Assembly: GCF_003367505.1 (NCBI RefSeq)
Contig: NZ_PXXX01000012.1
Coordinates: 1 to 64,000 of the forward strand
DNA from: Lysinibacillus capsici
GTDB lineage: Bacteria > Bacillota > Bacilli > Bacillales_A > Planococcaceae
Direction: 5' to 3'
DNA length: 64,000 bases
In this document: positions 16,756-25,204 of the stretch, in pieces
Layout: every line of letters starts with the position of its first letter
How positions within the stretch are numbered: position 1 is the first letter of the stretch
Made by a program: the position numbers and the translations under genes
The notes under the pieces: model-generated
What the model was told of the DNA's origin: nothing
Seen by the model: only the letters and a program-made list of their open reading frames with translations
Database searches by the model: none

Positions 16756-17532
16756 ATGAAAAATTTTTGGCATAGCCTCCTACTGGCATTTCAATTTTTT
16801 ACGGTATTGCCAGTACATAAAGAGCTTCCGCTAACAAGGTCCACCATCACAGGCATGTTTGCTTGCTTACCGTGGATAGGTGCTTTAATGGGAACAACGG
16901 TGGCAGCTGTGCTTTATAGTCTTATGCAGTGGACAGCCAGCAGTGAAGTGATGCTAGCTTTCACTGTGATAGGGCTATTTGCTTTATGGACAGGTGGTTT
17001 GCACTTAGACGGCTTTATTGATATGGGCGATGCCTATTTTTCCTATCGAGATCGAGAAAAACGATTGGAGATTTTAGATGACCCCCGTGTGGGAGCGTTC
17101 GGAGTATTGGCTGTGGTGTTTTTATTAATGGGGAAATTTGTTATTCTACATGAGCTTTTAGTGCAGCAGAAGTTCGACTTGTGGATGGTGATATTCATTC
17201 CATTTCTAACAAGGGTGGGCATGAGCTTTTATTTTATGTCACTCCATTGCTCAAAGGAAAAAGGTCTTGCTTATTTTTTTAAGTCTCATATGAATGCTAA
17301 TCGATTAAAAGTGATCATGCTGTTATCGCTCGTATTGGCGATGACGGTTATTTTTATCAGCACGCAGTTCTTACTTCTTCCTGTTGTCCTAGTCGTCGTT
17401 TTAGCCATTGCACTTTTTATTTTTCGACAATTTACGTTGCGTAATTTTGGTGGAGTATCTGGCGATTTACTGGGTGCCTCCATTGAAGGGATGGAGGTTG
17501 TGCTATGGGTGACATTGTTACTGTGTGCTTAA
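16756..17532 (+). CDS. cobS: Adenosylcobinamide-GDP ribazoletransferase CobS
   Basis: 258-residue membrane enzyme joining adenosylcobinamide-GDP to alpha-ribazole (phosphate). Seen: N-terminal FFTVLPV, GGLHLDGFIDMGDA, the YRDREKRLEILDDPRVGAFG block, and a C-terminal GG.SGD.LGA.IE pattern, with six or so hydrophobic helices. ATG at 16756 is chosen, with GAAGGAAGG about 8 bases before it; the longer frame from 16726 begins inside cobU. Its last 28 bases overlap the next phosphatase gene. Confidence 0.92.
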   Translation: MKNFWHSLLLAFQFFTVLPVHKELPLTRSTITGMFACLPWIGALMGTTVAAVLYSLMQWTASSEVMLAFTVIGLFALWTGGLHLDGFIDMGDAYFSYRDREKRLEILDDPRVGAFGVLAVVFLLMGKFVILHELLVQQKFDLWMVIFIPFLTRVGMSFYFMSLHCSKEKGLAYFFKSHMNANRLKVIMLLSLVLAMTVIFISTQFLLLPVVLVVVLAIALFIFRQFTLRNFGGVSGDLLGASIEGMEVVLWVTLLLCA

Positions 17533-18101
17533 TACGGCATGCGCCTACTAAAGAGAATCTTGAAAAGCGTTACCTTGGGTGGACGGACGCACCATTAGCA
17601 GATACAGCCAAGCTTGCTGTTGTAGATGCATTCGTTAAAAAGGTATATGGCAGTGATCTACAGCGCTGTCGACAAACGGCTGCTCATTATTTTCCCAATG
17701 CTAGCTACCAGGCAGAGGCATCCCTTCGAGAGACGAACTTTGGTGCATTCGAAGGGAAAACCTATGAGGAGCTAAAAATGGATGCTCACTATCGGGCATG
17801 GATAGATGATCCAATCCGTACACCCCCTCCACAAGGTGAGGCATTCGATGATTTTATGAAACGTGTTGTAGATGGATTTCATTATTTACCGAAAAATGAG
17901 GATAGCTATTTTTTAGTGGTTCATGGTGGGGTTATTCGTGCCTTACTTGTTGCCTTTGCGCCAACAGAACAGCCCTTTTGGTCTTATCAAGTGCCACATG
18001 ATAAACAATTTGTTTTAACATTTACAAGAAAGGCTTGGGAGGAGGGAGCAAGATGCATGTCTTTATCGGAGGTGCCTATAACGGCAAAACCGACTATGTG
18101 A
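17505..18101 (+). CDS. Second histidine phosphatase in the cobamide operon
   Basis: 198 residues with the phosphatase motif as RHAPTKEN rather than the usual RHGET, a later ETNFGAFEGKTYEEL block and second histidine in VVHGGV. This N-terminal variant RHA.T is common among CobC-type alpha-ribazole phosphatases, so this copy competes with the one at 15539 for the CobC role. GGAGG lies 7 bases before ATG. Overlaps cobS by 28 and the next frame by about 49 bases. Two phosphatases could act on different phosphate intermediates (inference). Confidence 0.85.
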   Translation: MGDIVTVCLIRHAPTKENLEKRYLGWTDAPLADTAKLAVVDAFVKKVYGSDLQRCRQTAAHYFPNASYQAEASLRETNFGAFEGKTYEELKMDAHYRAWIDDPIRTPPPQGEAFDDFMKRVVDGFHYLPKNEDSYFLVVHGGVIRALLVAFAPTEQPFWSYQVPHDKQFVLTFTRKAWEEGARCMSLSEVPITAKPTM

Positions 18102-18445
18102 GGCGCTTGTATGAACCGCAACAGATGGTTATGATTGCTGGCGAACTACCTGAGGTAGCGCCCGCCTGTGATGTCCTTGTCCTAAAGAACTTAGAAAAAT
18201 GGCTTGTGACACAAAACTTGGAGGAAGATGAACAAATCGTACAAAAGGTGCTAGCCACATTACAAGAGCTTGAACACCATTGTACACTCGCACTTATTGT
18301 GACGGATATGGGGCGTGGGGTTGTGCCAATGGAAAAACAAGCCCGACAGCTACGTGATACCTGTGGTCGACTATATCAAGCTTTGTTCAAGGAAGCGGAG
18401 CAAGTTGTACGGATTTGGTATGGAATAGCTGAGCCATTGAAGTAA
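18053..18445 (+). CDS. Short CobU-like paralogue
   Basis: 130 residues, clearly shorter than CobU (~180-190). It begins with a P-loop-like GGAYNGKTDYV and ends with the CobU C-terminal signature: TDMGRGVVP, then RQLRDTCGRLYQALF and a VVRIWYGI strand ending LK. The central histidine block RH.ADR and WL(T)N region are reduced or absent. It thus keeps what the first CobU lacks, and lacks what the first keeps. ATG at 18053 follows GGAGGAG. Its role may be to complete CobU function or regulate it; this is inference. Confidence 0.75.
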   Translation: MHVFIGGAYNGKTDYVRRLYEPQQMVMIAGELPEVAPACDVLVLKNLEKWLVTQNLEEDEQIVQKVLATLQELEHHCTLALIVTDMGRGVVPMEKQARQLRDTCGRLYQALFKEAEQVVRIWYGIAEPLK

Positions 18446-18476
18446 AGTAGACATTCAACAGAAAAGAGGGAATGAA

Positions 18477-18971
18477 ATGGAACGACAAAAATTAAGAAAA
18501 TTGATTTTGACGGCGATGGTAGCGGCCATCTGTGCAGTAGGAGCAATGATTAAGGTACCAGCGTTTATTTCAACGGCTGCACTGGATTCGGCTCCTGCCT
18601 TTTTAGGTGTTGTCTTTCTATCCCCCATCTTAGCAGGGGTTGCTGGATTAATCGGCCATTTTATTACAGCATTAACATCTGGATTCCCCCTAGGACCTTT
18701 ACATATTATTATTGCGGTAGAAATGTTGATTGTCGTATGGGTCTTTGGGGTGATGCATAAAAAAGGCATGCACTTTTGGAAATGGCCAGTTGCCTTAGTA
18801 TTAAATGGTATTGTTGCGCCACTACCATTTTATTTTATTATTAGTCCAGCATTTTTCTGGGGTGCTTTAGGTAGTATTCTAATGGCAACGGTGATCAATT
18901 TAATCATTGTTGCGGTAGTAATGCCCGTCCTATCAAAGGTTTTTGTGCGTAAGGAAGGTCGTGCACAGTGA
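18477..18971 (+). CDS. ECF transporter S component, CblT-like
   Basis: 164-residue membrane protein with five to six hydrophobic helices and the S-component look: N-terminal RKLILTAMVAAICAVGA, STAALDSAPAFLG, and GFPLGPLH. These segments and the operon position match CblT, the alpha-ribazole-specific S component described with kinase CblS in Geobacillus and Listeria. S components work with a shared EcfA/A'/T module encoded elsewhere. AGAGGGA precedes the ATG; overlaps the next gene by 4 bases. Specificity is inferred from neighbours. Confidence 0.78.
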   Translation: MERQKLRKLILTAMVAAICAVGAMIKVPAFISTAALDSAPAFLGVVFLSPILAGVAGLIGHFITALTSGFPLGPLHIIIAVEMLIVVWVFGVMHKKGMHFWKWPVALVLNGIVAPLPFYFIISPAFFWGALGSILMATVINLIIVAVVMPVLSKVFVRKEGRAQ

Positions 18972-19654
18972 GAAATGCGATGAAAGTAGGGGCATTCATT
19001 GCGACCATGGATAATGCCGCAGCCATTGGACAAAAACCGCAAGATGTTGTGTCGGCACCAGACCAATTGACAGCCTACATGACAGCCCGTGTAACGTTTT
19101 TAGAACAGCTTGCTGCACAGGCACTACCTATTCAAGTTCTACTTGCGAATTTTTCTGGAGATGCCGCATGGTCTCGCTATGAAAAAGGTATACAGCAAGT
19201 GTTTACAGAGGCAGGTCTTACATGCCCAGCCATTACGGGGAGTACGGAATCCAATATGCCCACATTGCAGTCAGGCTTAGCTGTTACAATGCTTGGAGAA
19301 ATTCAGCAGCAGCGTCGAGCATTTGACCACGATCAGCTTAGCTGGTACACCTATGGCCTGCCGCTTGTGGGTGAAGAGGTGTTGGCACAGCCTGAAGATG
19401 TGGCGCAGTTGCTGCCTGTTTTCAAGGCATGGCAGTCAGAAATTGTTCAGCAAGTATGGCCAGTCGGATCAAGGGGGCTGCAAGGAGAATTTGCCCGTCT
19501 GTTTGGGGAGCGACATGTGGAATGCGCTCTTGATGGAGCAAAATCAGCAGGCCCCTGTACAGTCATTTTGCTAGGCATTGCTCCAGACAATGAGTCACAG
19601 GCACAAAAAATTTTCCTGCGAAATTTTGAGAAACTACGCATTTCTGAAAAGTGA
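18968..19654 (+). CDS. Probable alpha-ribazole kinase (CblS-like)
   Basis: 228 residues with AIR-synthase/PurM-like C-terminal character: a GSTESNMPT block, the glycine-rich VGSRGLQGEFARLFG, and a final DGAKSAGPCTVILLG that matches the SaGP pattern of PurM-fold enzymes. CblS phosphorylates imported alpha-ribazole to its 5'-phosphate for CobS. Identification rests on this fold resemblance plus overlap (GTGA) with the CblT-like transporter gene. GTG start 9 bases after AAGGAAGG. Last gene of the operon. Confidence 0.6.
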   Translation: MRNAMKVGAFIATMDNAAAIGQKPQDVVSAPDQLTAYMTARVTFLEQLAAQALPIQVLLANFSGDAAWSRYEKGIQQVFTEAGLTCPAITGSTESNMPTLQSGLAVTMLGEIQQQRRAFDHDQLSWYTYGLPLVGEEVLAQPEDVAQLLPVFKAWQSEIVQQVWPVGSRGLQGEFARLFGERHVECALDGAKSAGPCTVILLGIAPDNESQAQKIFLRNFEKLRISEK

Positions 19655-19704
19655 TGGGGCTTGTTTTGAGCAAATGATCGCAGCTTGGGACAGGGCTAGA
19701 TAAT

Positions 19705-19758
19705 CCAGAGCAAGTGTTATTTTACTTCGATATGATTCTTGCTCTGGGTATTTCCTTA
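19705..19758 (+). terminator. Candidate terminator of the cobamide operon
   Basis: Perfect 10-base stem CCAGAGCAAG / CTTGCTCTGG with a 23-base loop. The tail is only moderately T-rich, so efficiency is uncertain. Confidence 0.45.
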
Positions 19759-19799
19759 CTTATTGACAGGATGACGCTGAATCTAAAGTAGCTGGCTGT

Positions 19800-19935
19800 T
19801 GCTTGTAAAGGAATAGGCCCGCTCTGTAGTGTGAGGAAGTCGCTCTTCAGCAGGGCAACCCGCTCCAAAGTAAATGAAACCCGCTCATAAGAAGTGGAAC
19901 TTCGCTTTAAAAATTCACCACCCTCCAAAATCTGC
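19800..19935. repeat. GCTC-anchored ~21-base periodic repeat
   Basis: GCTC/GCTT anchors at 19821, 19842, 19862, 19883 and 19904 (steps 21, 20, 21, 21), with possible degenerate members on both sides. Between anchors the sequence varies. Read on the minus strand each unit begins GAGCG(G/A), like the arrays at 10.5 and 54.2 kb. It fills the non-coding gap between the cobamide operon and the ABC exporter; no gene is supported there. Confidence 0.65.
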
Positions 19936-20089
19936 TTAGAAATTAGATTTTTTCTCCTTATGAAGACACTACACCACAATCAAACCACTCCAATAATATT
20001 ACGAGACCCGAAAAATTATTTATCAAATGGGAATGATTTTCAGTTATAATAAGGAACGAATGGGATTTAAATAGAACGGAGTCGAATGT

Positions 20090-21823
20090 ATGCAGGCAGT
20101 TAAACAATTAGGGCAGTATTTGGGGCCTTATAAATTTTTCACGCTGATTGCACCGTTATTGATGGTGCTAGAGGTGACGATGGATTTAATTCAGCCGACC
20201 ATCATGCAACATATGATTGATACGGGGATTGCCAATGGGGATAATCGTTACGTATTGAATATGTTTGTGTGGATGCTTGGCAGTGCAGTGCTCGGACTTA
20301 TTGGTGGGGTTGGTTGCTCGTATTATAGCTCGAAGGCGGCGATTCATTTTGCCTCGGATATTCGACAGGCTCTTTATGAGAAGATGATGACTTACTCAGC
20401 CAAGGAGCGAGATGCTTTTACAACGGGGAAGCTGATTACGATTTTAACGAGTGATGTGGAAAGTATTCAGCGTGCCTTTATGATGACGCTGCGTATTTTT
20501 GTGCGTGGGCCCTTGCTCTTTATCGGCGCAGTGATTATTGTGTTTGTCACAGCACGTGAGCTTTTTTCCATATTGCTCATTATCGTACCATTGTTGGTTA
20601 TAGCGATGTATTTTTTTACGAAGTATTCGGGTGTATTGTATCGTCGTGTTCAGGAGGCCATTGATGCCGTCAATACGAAGCTACAGGAAAATTTGGCGGG
20701 TATTCGTGTAGTTAAAGCCTTTCGCCGTGAAACACAGCAGGTAGCACAGTTTGGAGAATTAAATGAGGCGTTGACGAAACGTTTTATTACAGCTGAGCAA
20801 ATTGTCGGCGTGCTTGTACCCTTTACGATGTTTGTTGTCAATCTAGGGATTGTAGCCGCGCTTTGGCTTGGAGCCATTAAGGTAGACGCGGGTACGCTGC
20901 AAGTGGGCGTTATTCTTGCATTCATCAATTATTTAACGATTATTTTAAATGGACTGATGTCCTCTAGTATGGTGCTGATGCAGATAGCGCGAGCCTTGCC
21001 TTCAGGAGAACGCATTGTGGACGTGTTAAACAAAGAGATTGCTGTTAAGGAAGCGGAACATGCGCTGACCGATCCAATAAAAGGGGCCATTGACTTTGAT
21101 CAGGTGAGCTATCGTTACTATGAAACAGCTGAGGATGTCCTCAAAAAGATTTCATTTTCGGTGAAACCAGGGCAAACGGTCGGTATTATTGGGAAAACAG
21201 GTAGTGGTAAATCGACGCTGGTGAAGCTATTACCTCGCTTATTTGATCCCTCTGGTGGCGAAATCCGCATAGACGGAAAACCACTAAAATCCTACTCACT
21301 CGCAACCCTACGTGAGCATATCGGATTTACCTCACAGAAAGCATTATTGTTCTCAGGACCGATTGAAAAAAATATTCGTCTCGGTAAGGATGATGCTACA
21401 GCTGAGGACATACAGCAGGCATTAGAGGCGGCCTGCGCCAGTGAATTTGTAGAGCGACTTGATAAGGGCTTAGCACATGAATTATCACAGGGTGCTACGA
21501 ATCTTTCGGGTGGGCAGAAGCAGCGCCTTGCATTAAGTCGTGCGTTTATTCGAAAGCCTGCTATTTTGGTGTTGGATGATACAACGTCAGCGTTAGATAG
21601 TGCATCAGAACAACAAGTGCAGCGAGCTATTGCCACCTATTATCAAGACACAACGACCTTCATCGTAGCGTCGAAAATTGCCTCCATTCAGCAGGCAGAT
21701 GTTATTTTGGTACTAGAGGATGGCGACATTGTTGGGCAAGGAACCCATCAGCAGCTTCTACAATCAAATGCGCATTATCAAGCAATTTATGCGTCACAGC
21801 AAAAGGCTGGTGAACAAGGATGA
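20090..21823 (+). CDS. ABC exporter half-transporter with degenerate ATP site
   Basis: 577 residues: six-helix exporter domain (about 1-310) then an ABC ATPase. Seen: Walker A GKTGSGKST (from residue 368) and canonical signature LSGGQKQR. The residue after Walker B is Asp497 instead of catalytic Glu (LVLDDTTSALD), and the switch histidine is Ser528 (VASKIASI). These changes mark the degenerate half of a heterodimeric type IV exporter, as in YfiB/YfiC-like or BmrC/BmrD pairs. GGAG precedes the ATG. It overlaps the partner gene by 4 bases. Substrate unknown, drug or lipid export likely. Confidence 0.92.
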   Translation: MQAVKQLGQYLGPYKFFTLIAPLLMVLEVTMDLIQPTIMQHMIDTGIANGDNRYVLNMFVWMLGSAVLGLIGGVGCSYYSSKAAIHFASDIRQALYEKMMTYSAKERDAFTTGKLITILTSDVESIQRAFMMTLRIFVRGPLLFIGAVIIVFVTARELFSILLIIVPLLVIAMYFFTKYSGVLYRRVQEAIDAVNTKLQENLAGIRVVKAFRRETQQVAQFGELNEALTKRFITAEQIVGVLVPFTMFVVNLGIVAALWLGAIKVDAGTLQVGVILAFINYLTIILNGLMSSSMVLMQIARALPSGERIVDVLNKEIAVKEAEHALTDPIKGAIDFDQVSYRYYETAEDVLKKISFSVKPGQTVGIIGKTGSGKSTLVKLLPRLFDPSGGEIRIDGKPLKSYSLATLREHIGFTSQKALLFSGPIEKNIRLGKDDATAEDIQQALEAACASEFVERLDKGLAHELSQGATNLSGGQKQRLALSRAFIRKPAILVLDDTTSALDSASEQQVQRAIATYYQDTTTFIVASKIASIQQADVILVLEDGDIVGQGTHQQLLQSNAHYQAIYASQQKAGEQG

Positions 21824-23631
21824 GTCAAGGTCAACCAAAGCAAATGAATTTTGGACGTGGACCGCGTATGGTAGGACCAGCTGAGAAGGCGAAAAATCAA
21901 AGGGAGACATTGTCACGTGTGTGGCATTATGTCAAGCAACAAAAAATAGGGCTGTTTTTCTCTATCTTTTTTGTCATTGCCTCGACCTTTTTAAGCCTTG
22001 CGGGGCCCTATATGATTGGGCATATTATTGATGATTATATTATGAAAAAGGATATCGACGGAACGATTCGTTTAGGCATCCTGTTGGCCGTTATTTTTTC
22101 AGTAGCCTCTATTCTGACATGGCTGCAAACCTATGTCATGATTCATGTGGCGATGAAAACCATTCGGACATTGCGTCTGGAACTATTTCAAAAACTTCAG
22201 ACACTGACATTACGTTTCTTTGATCAGCGTGCACTTGGGGATTTAATGAGCCGTGTGACCAACGATATTGATAATTTAAATACAGCACTTGCGCAAAGTG
22301 TTACGCAAATCGTGTCATCCATTTTAACTGTAATCGGTGTCAGTATCGCCATGTTTACATTAAGCTGGCAATTAGCAATCGTGACATTGATTATTATTCC
22401 GCTGATCGTTTTCACAACCAAGCAAATCATTAAACGCAGCAGTAAAAATTATGCAGCACGACAACGAGATCTCGGGAAGCTCAACGGCTATATTGAGGAA
22501 ATGATTACAGGTTCGGAGGTACTTACGCTTTTTGGTAGGGAGCAGCAAACGATTGATACGTTCCATCAGCAAAATGAAAATCTACGAAACTCTGCCCAAC
22601 GAGCAGAAATTACCTCTGGCTTACTAGGTCCGATTAATAACTTTATGAATAATTTAGGCCTTGCCATCGTCATCGGAACAGGTGCCTTTTTAGCAGTAAA
22701 GAGTATTGTTACAGTGGGGATTATTGCCGCCTTTGTGACCTATACACGGCAATTTTTCCGTCCGCTTAATCAGCTATCTAATCTATTAAACACCTTCCAG
22801 TCTGCTATTGCTGGGGCAGAGCGTGTTTTTGAGATACTAGATGAACCCTCAGAGGTAGCCGACAAGCCTAGTGCTATCAAGACGGCATCGCTCAAGGGGG
22901 ATGTTGTTTTCAAGCAAGTATCATTTAGCTATGAGCCAAATAAGCCTGTGTTAAAAAACATTGACTTCCATGCCAAGGCAGGAGAGACATTTGCTCTTGT
23001 TGGCCCAACAGGCTCAGGCAAAACAACGATTATCAATTTATTAACACGTTTTTATGACGTCGATCAAGGTGAGATTTTAATTGATGGGCATAATATTGAA
23101 CACTATCAGATGGCGACGATTCGCCAAAGAGTTGGTGTGGTTTTACAGGACACCTATTTGTTCTCGGGAACGATTCGTGAAAATATTCGCTTTGGTAAGC
23201 TAGATGCGACAGATGAAGAGGTTGTGGAAGCGGCAAAAATCGCGAATGCCCATCATTTTATAAAATATTTACCTGCCCAATACGAAACACCCGTGCAGGC
23301 AGGAGGAGCCAATTTAAGTCAGGGGCAGCGTCAGCTTATTGCGATCGCCCGTGCGATATTAGAGAATGCAGATATTTTAATTTTGGATGAAGCGACATCT
23401 AGCGTGGATACCCAAACAGAGGTCGATATTCAAAAAGGCTTACAGCATTTAATGCAGGGACGCACAAGCTTTGTCATTGCCCATCGTCTGAAAACAATCG
23501 AAAATGCCGATCAAATCCTCGTGATTCAGCAGGGAGAAATTGTCGAGCAGGGCAATCACCAAGAGCTGATGCAGCAGCAGGGAATCTATCGTAATCTTCA
23601 ACAAAAACTATTGTTAGAGCAGGTAGAATAG
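21820..23631 (+). CDS. ABC exporter half-transporter with canonical ATPase
   Basis: 603-residue partner of the preceding gene. A basic cytoplasmic leader (~40 residues) precedes six transmembrane helices and an ABC domain. Walker A is GPTGSGKTT, Walker B ends in catalytic Glu524 (LILDEATSS), and the switch His555 (IAHRL) is present. Its signature motif is LSQGQRQ rather than LSGGQ. With the upstream subunit this gives one active and one inactive ATP site, typical of heterodimeric multidrug exporters. Translationally coupled by ATGA overlap. Confidence 0.93.
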   Translation: MSQGQPKQMNFGRGPRMVGPAEKAKNQRETLSRVWHYVKQQKIGLFFSIFFVIASTFLSLAGPYMIGHIIDDYIMKKDIDGTIRLGILLAVIFSVASILTWLQTYVMIHVAMKTIRTLRLELFQKLQTLTLRFFDQRALGDLMSRVTNDIDNLNTALAQSVTQIVSSILTVIGVSIAMFTLSWQLAIVTLIIIPLIVFTTKQIIKRSSKNYAARQRDLGKLNGYIEEMITGSEVLTLFGREQQTIDTFHQQNENLRNSAQRAEITSGLLGPINNFMNNLGLAIVIGTGAFLAVKSIVTVGIIAAFVTYTRQFFRPLNQLSNLLNTFQSAIAGAERVFEILDEPSEVADKPSAIKTASLKGDVVFKQVSFSYEPNKPVLKNIDFHAKAGETFALVGPTGSGKTTIINLLTRFYDVDQGEILIDGHNIEHYQMATIRQRVGVVLQDTYLFSGTIRENIRFGKLDATDEEVVEAAKIANAHHFIKYLPAQYETPVQAGGANLSQGQRQLIAIARAILENADILILDEATSSVDTQTEVDIQKGLQHLMQGRTSFVIAHRLKTIENADQILVIQQGEIVEQGNHQELMQQQGIYRNLQQKLLLEQVE

Positions 23632-23672
23632 GGAATAATAAAGGTACATCTTCCAGAAGGCGAGGGATTGAC

Positions 23673-24092
23673 ATGTATGAATTAAAGACCAAAGAAACCG
23701 ATGTAAGTGTCATTGAATTTATTGAAAGTGTAGACCATCCAAAAAAGCGAGAAGACGCCTATCGATTATTGGACATTTTTACAGAGGTCACAGGCTATGA
23801 AGCCAAAATGTGGGGACCGAGTATTATAGGCTTTGGTAAATATCATTACAAATATCAAACAGGCCATGAAGGGGATGCCCCACTAGCTGCCTATTCCCCT
23901 CGCAAAGCGAAAATTAGCTTATATTTTGCTCCAGGGGATGAACGAGAGCAACTATTACAACAATTTGGTAAACACACAACAGGAAAAGCCTGCGTTTATA
24001 TTAATAAGCTAGCTGATGTGAATGAAGACATCTTAAAAGCCCTTATACAACAAACGATCGATTTTTTACGAAAAACCTATCCAGATGCTTAA
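23673..24092 (+). CDS. DUF1801-family protein
   Basis: 139-residue soluble protein of the DUF1801 (YdhG-like) family: the KMWGPSIIGFGKYHYKY segment followed by YSPRKAKISLYF is characteristic. Function is not established for the family. ATG follows GGCGAGGGA. A T-rich hairpin terminator follows directly. It may read through from the ABC exporter operon, 41 bases upstream. Confidence 0.8.
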   Translation: MYELKTKETDVSVIEFIESVDHPKKREDAYRLLDIFTEVTGYEAKMWGPSIIGFGKYHYKYQTGHEGDAPLAAYSPRKAKISLYFAPGDEREQLLQQFGKHTTGKACVYINKLADVNEDILKALIQQTIDFLRKTYPDA

Positions 24093-24099
24093 TCAAGAG

Positions 24100-24128
24100 A
24101 GCTGCCTATTAGTTAGGTAGCTTTTTTG
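24100..24128 (+). terminator. Intrinsic terminator after the DUF1801 gene
   Basis: Stem AGCTGCCTA / TAGGTAGCT (one G-T pair) with a 5-base loop, followed by TTTTT. Confidence 0.85.
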
Positions 24129-24218
24129 TATGAAATTTATCTATTTTCTTCAAAAGTTTAGTAGAAATTTATTTTTACCGTGTATCCTTGCAAGTATCAA
24201 CGAAAAGAGGAGATACGT

Positions 24219-25202
24219 ATGAAAAAGAAAGCAAAGAAAATGATTGTCTATATGGGGGTATTGATTGTGCTTGGAATGGTGATAATTTGTATTTATCACT
24301 ATAGCTTAATACAGAAGGAGTCAGCTATTTTACAACCTAACGGCACATTAAACAATGTAGATGGTCACAATCTCCATGTTTATCAGGAGGGGGCTGGCGA
24401 GGATACATATATTTTTATGGCTGGCTCAGGTATCGCAGCACCCGTATATGAGCTAAAAGGGCTGTATCGTAAGTTTTCACAGCATCATCAAATTGCAGTA
24501 GTGGATCGAGCTGGCTATGGCTATAGCGACGTAGCCCATGATGATAGAGGAATCGATACGATTTTAGCGCAAACACGACAGGCACTTCTGCAAAGTGGGC
24601 TTGAACCGCCCTATGTCCTTGTGCCACATTCCATTTCAGGGCTAGAGGCCATTTACTGGGCGCAAAAATACCCAGAGGAAGTAAAGGGCATCATCGCGCT
24701 AGACATTGGCCTACCTAGTCAATATGTAAAGCATAAAATGGGGACGGTCGATCGTTGGAGGGTGAGAGGCATGCACCTCGCTACTAAACTCGGCTTACAT
24801 CGACTTTTGCCAACACAGGTCTATAATCCGCAAGTACTTCAAATGTCGTTTTTAACAGCACAGGAAAAGGAAATCTATCAGGCGTTGTCCTTTAAGCAAT
24901 TTTTTAATGAAGATATGCAAAATGAGCTGTTGCAGGTCTACGAAAATAGTTTACAATCAGAACAGCTCAAAAAGCCGCAAGACACGCCTATCTTACTGAT
25001 TGATGCGATTGCGGAAGAAAACAAATATTCGAAATATACGAAGCAAAATCGGCAGGATTATGCTGACTTTGCAAAGCAATTCACTTATGCACAGGTGAAA
25101 GAGGTCAGTGGGACACATAGTATTTATCTCTATCAGCCAGATGAAATCTATCAACTGGCAATGGAATTTATGAAAACAACGGGTGATGAGAAAGGTCGAT
25201 AA
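24219..25202 (+). CDS. Membrane-anchored alpha/beta hydrolase
   Basis: 327 residues. A basic start and one hydrophobic helix (about 7-28) anchor an extracytoplasmic alpha/beta hydrolase domain. Seen: oxyanion AGSGIA, VVDRAGYGYSD after strand 4, a nucleophile region VLVPHSISGLEA, and a late GTHSIY with the catalytic His. The elbow is atypical: G-x-S-x-G is replaced by P-H-S-I-S-G. ATG at 24219 follows AAGAGGAGA. It is followed after 2 bases by a response regulator and a sensor kinase, so the three likely form one operon. Confidence 0.85.
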   Translation: MKKKAKKMIVYMGVLIVLGMVIICIYHYSLIQKESAILQPNGTLNNVDGHNLHVYQEGAGEDTYIFMAGSGIAAPVYELKGLYRKFSQHHQIAVVDRAGYGYSDVAHDDRGIDTILAQTRQALLQSGLEPPYVLVPHSISGLEAIYWAQKYPEEVKGIIALDIGLPSQYVKHKMGTVDRWRVRGMHLATKLGLHRLLPTQVYNPQVLQMSFLTAQEKEIYQALSFKQFFNEDMQNELLQVYENSLQSEQLKKPQDTPILLIDAIAEENKYSKYTKQNRQDYADFAKQFTYAQVKEVSGTHSIYLYQPDEIYQLAMEFMKTTGDEKGR

Positions 25203-25204
25203 GT

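Noticed and set aside
19722-19979. Open frame of 85 codons on the minus strand
   Set aside because: It runs through the GCTC periodic repeat and has no ribosome site; periodic sequence keeps the frame open by chance.
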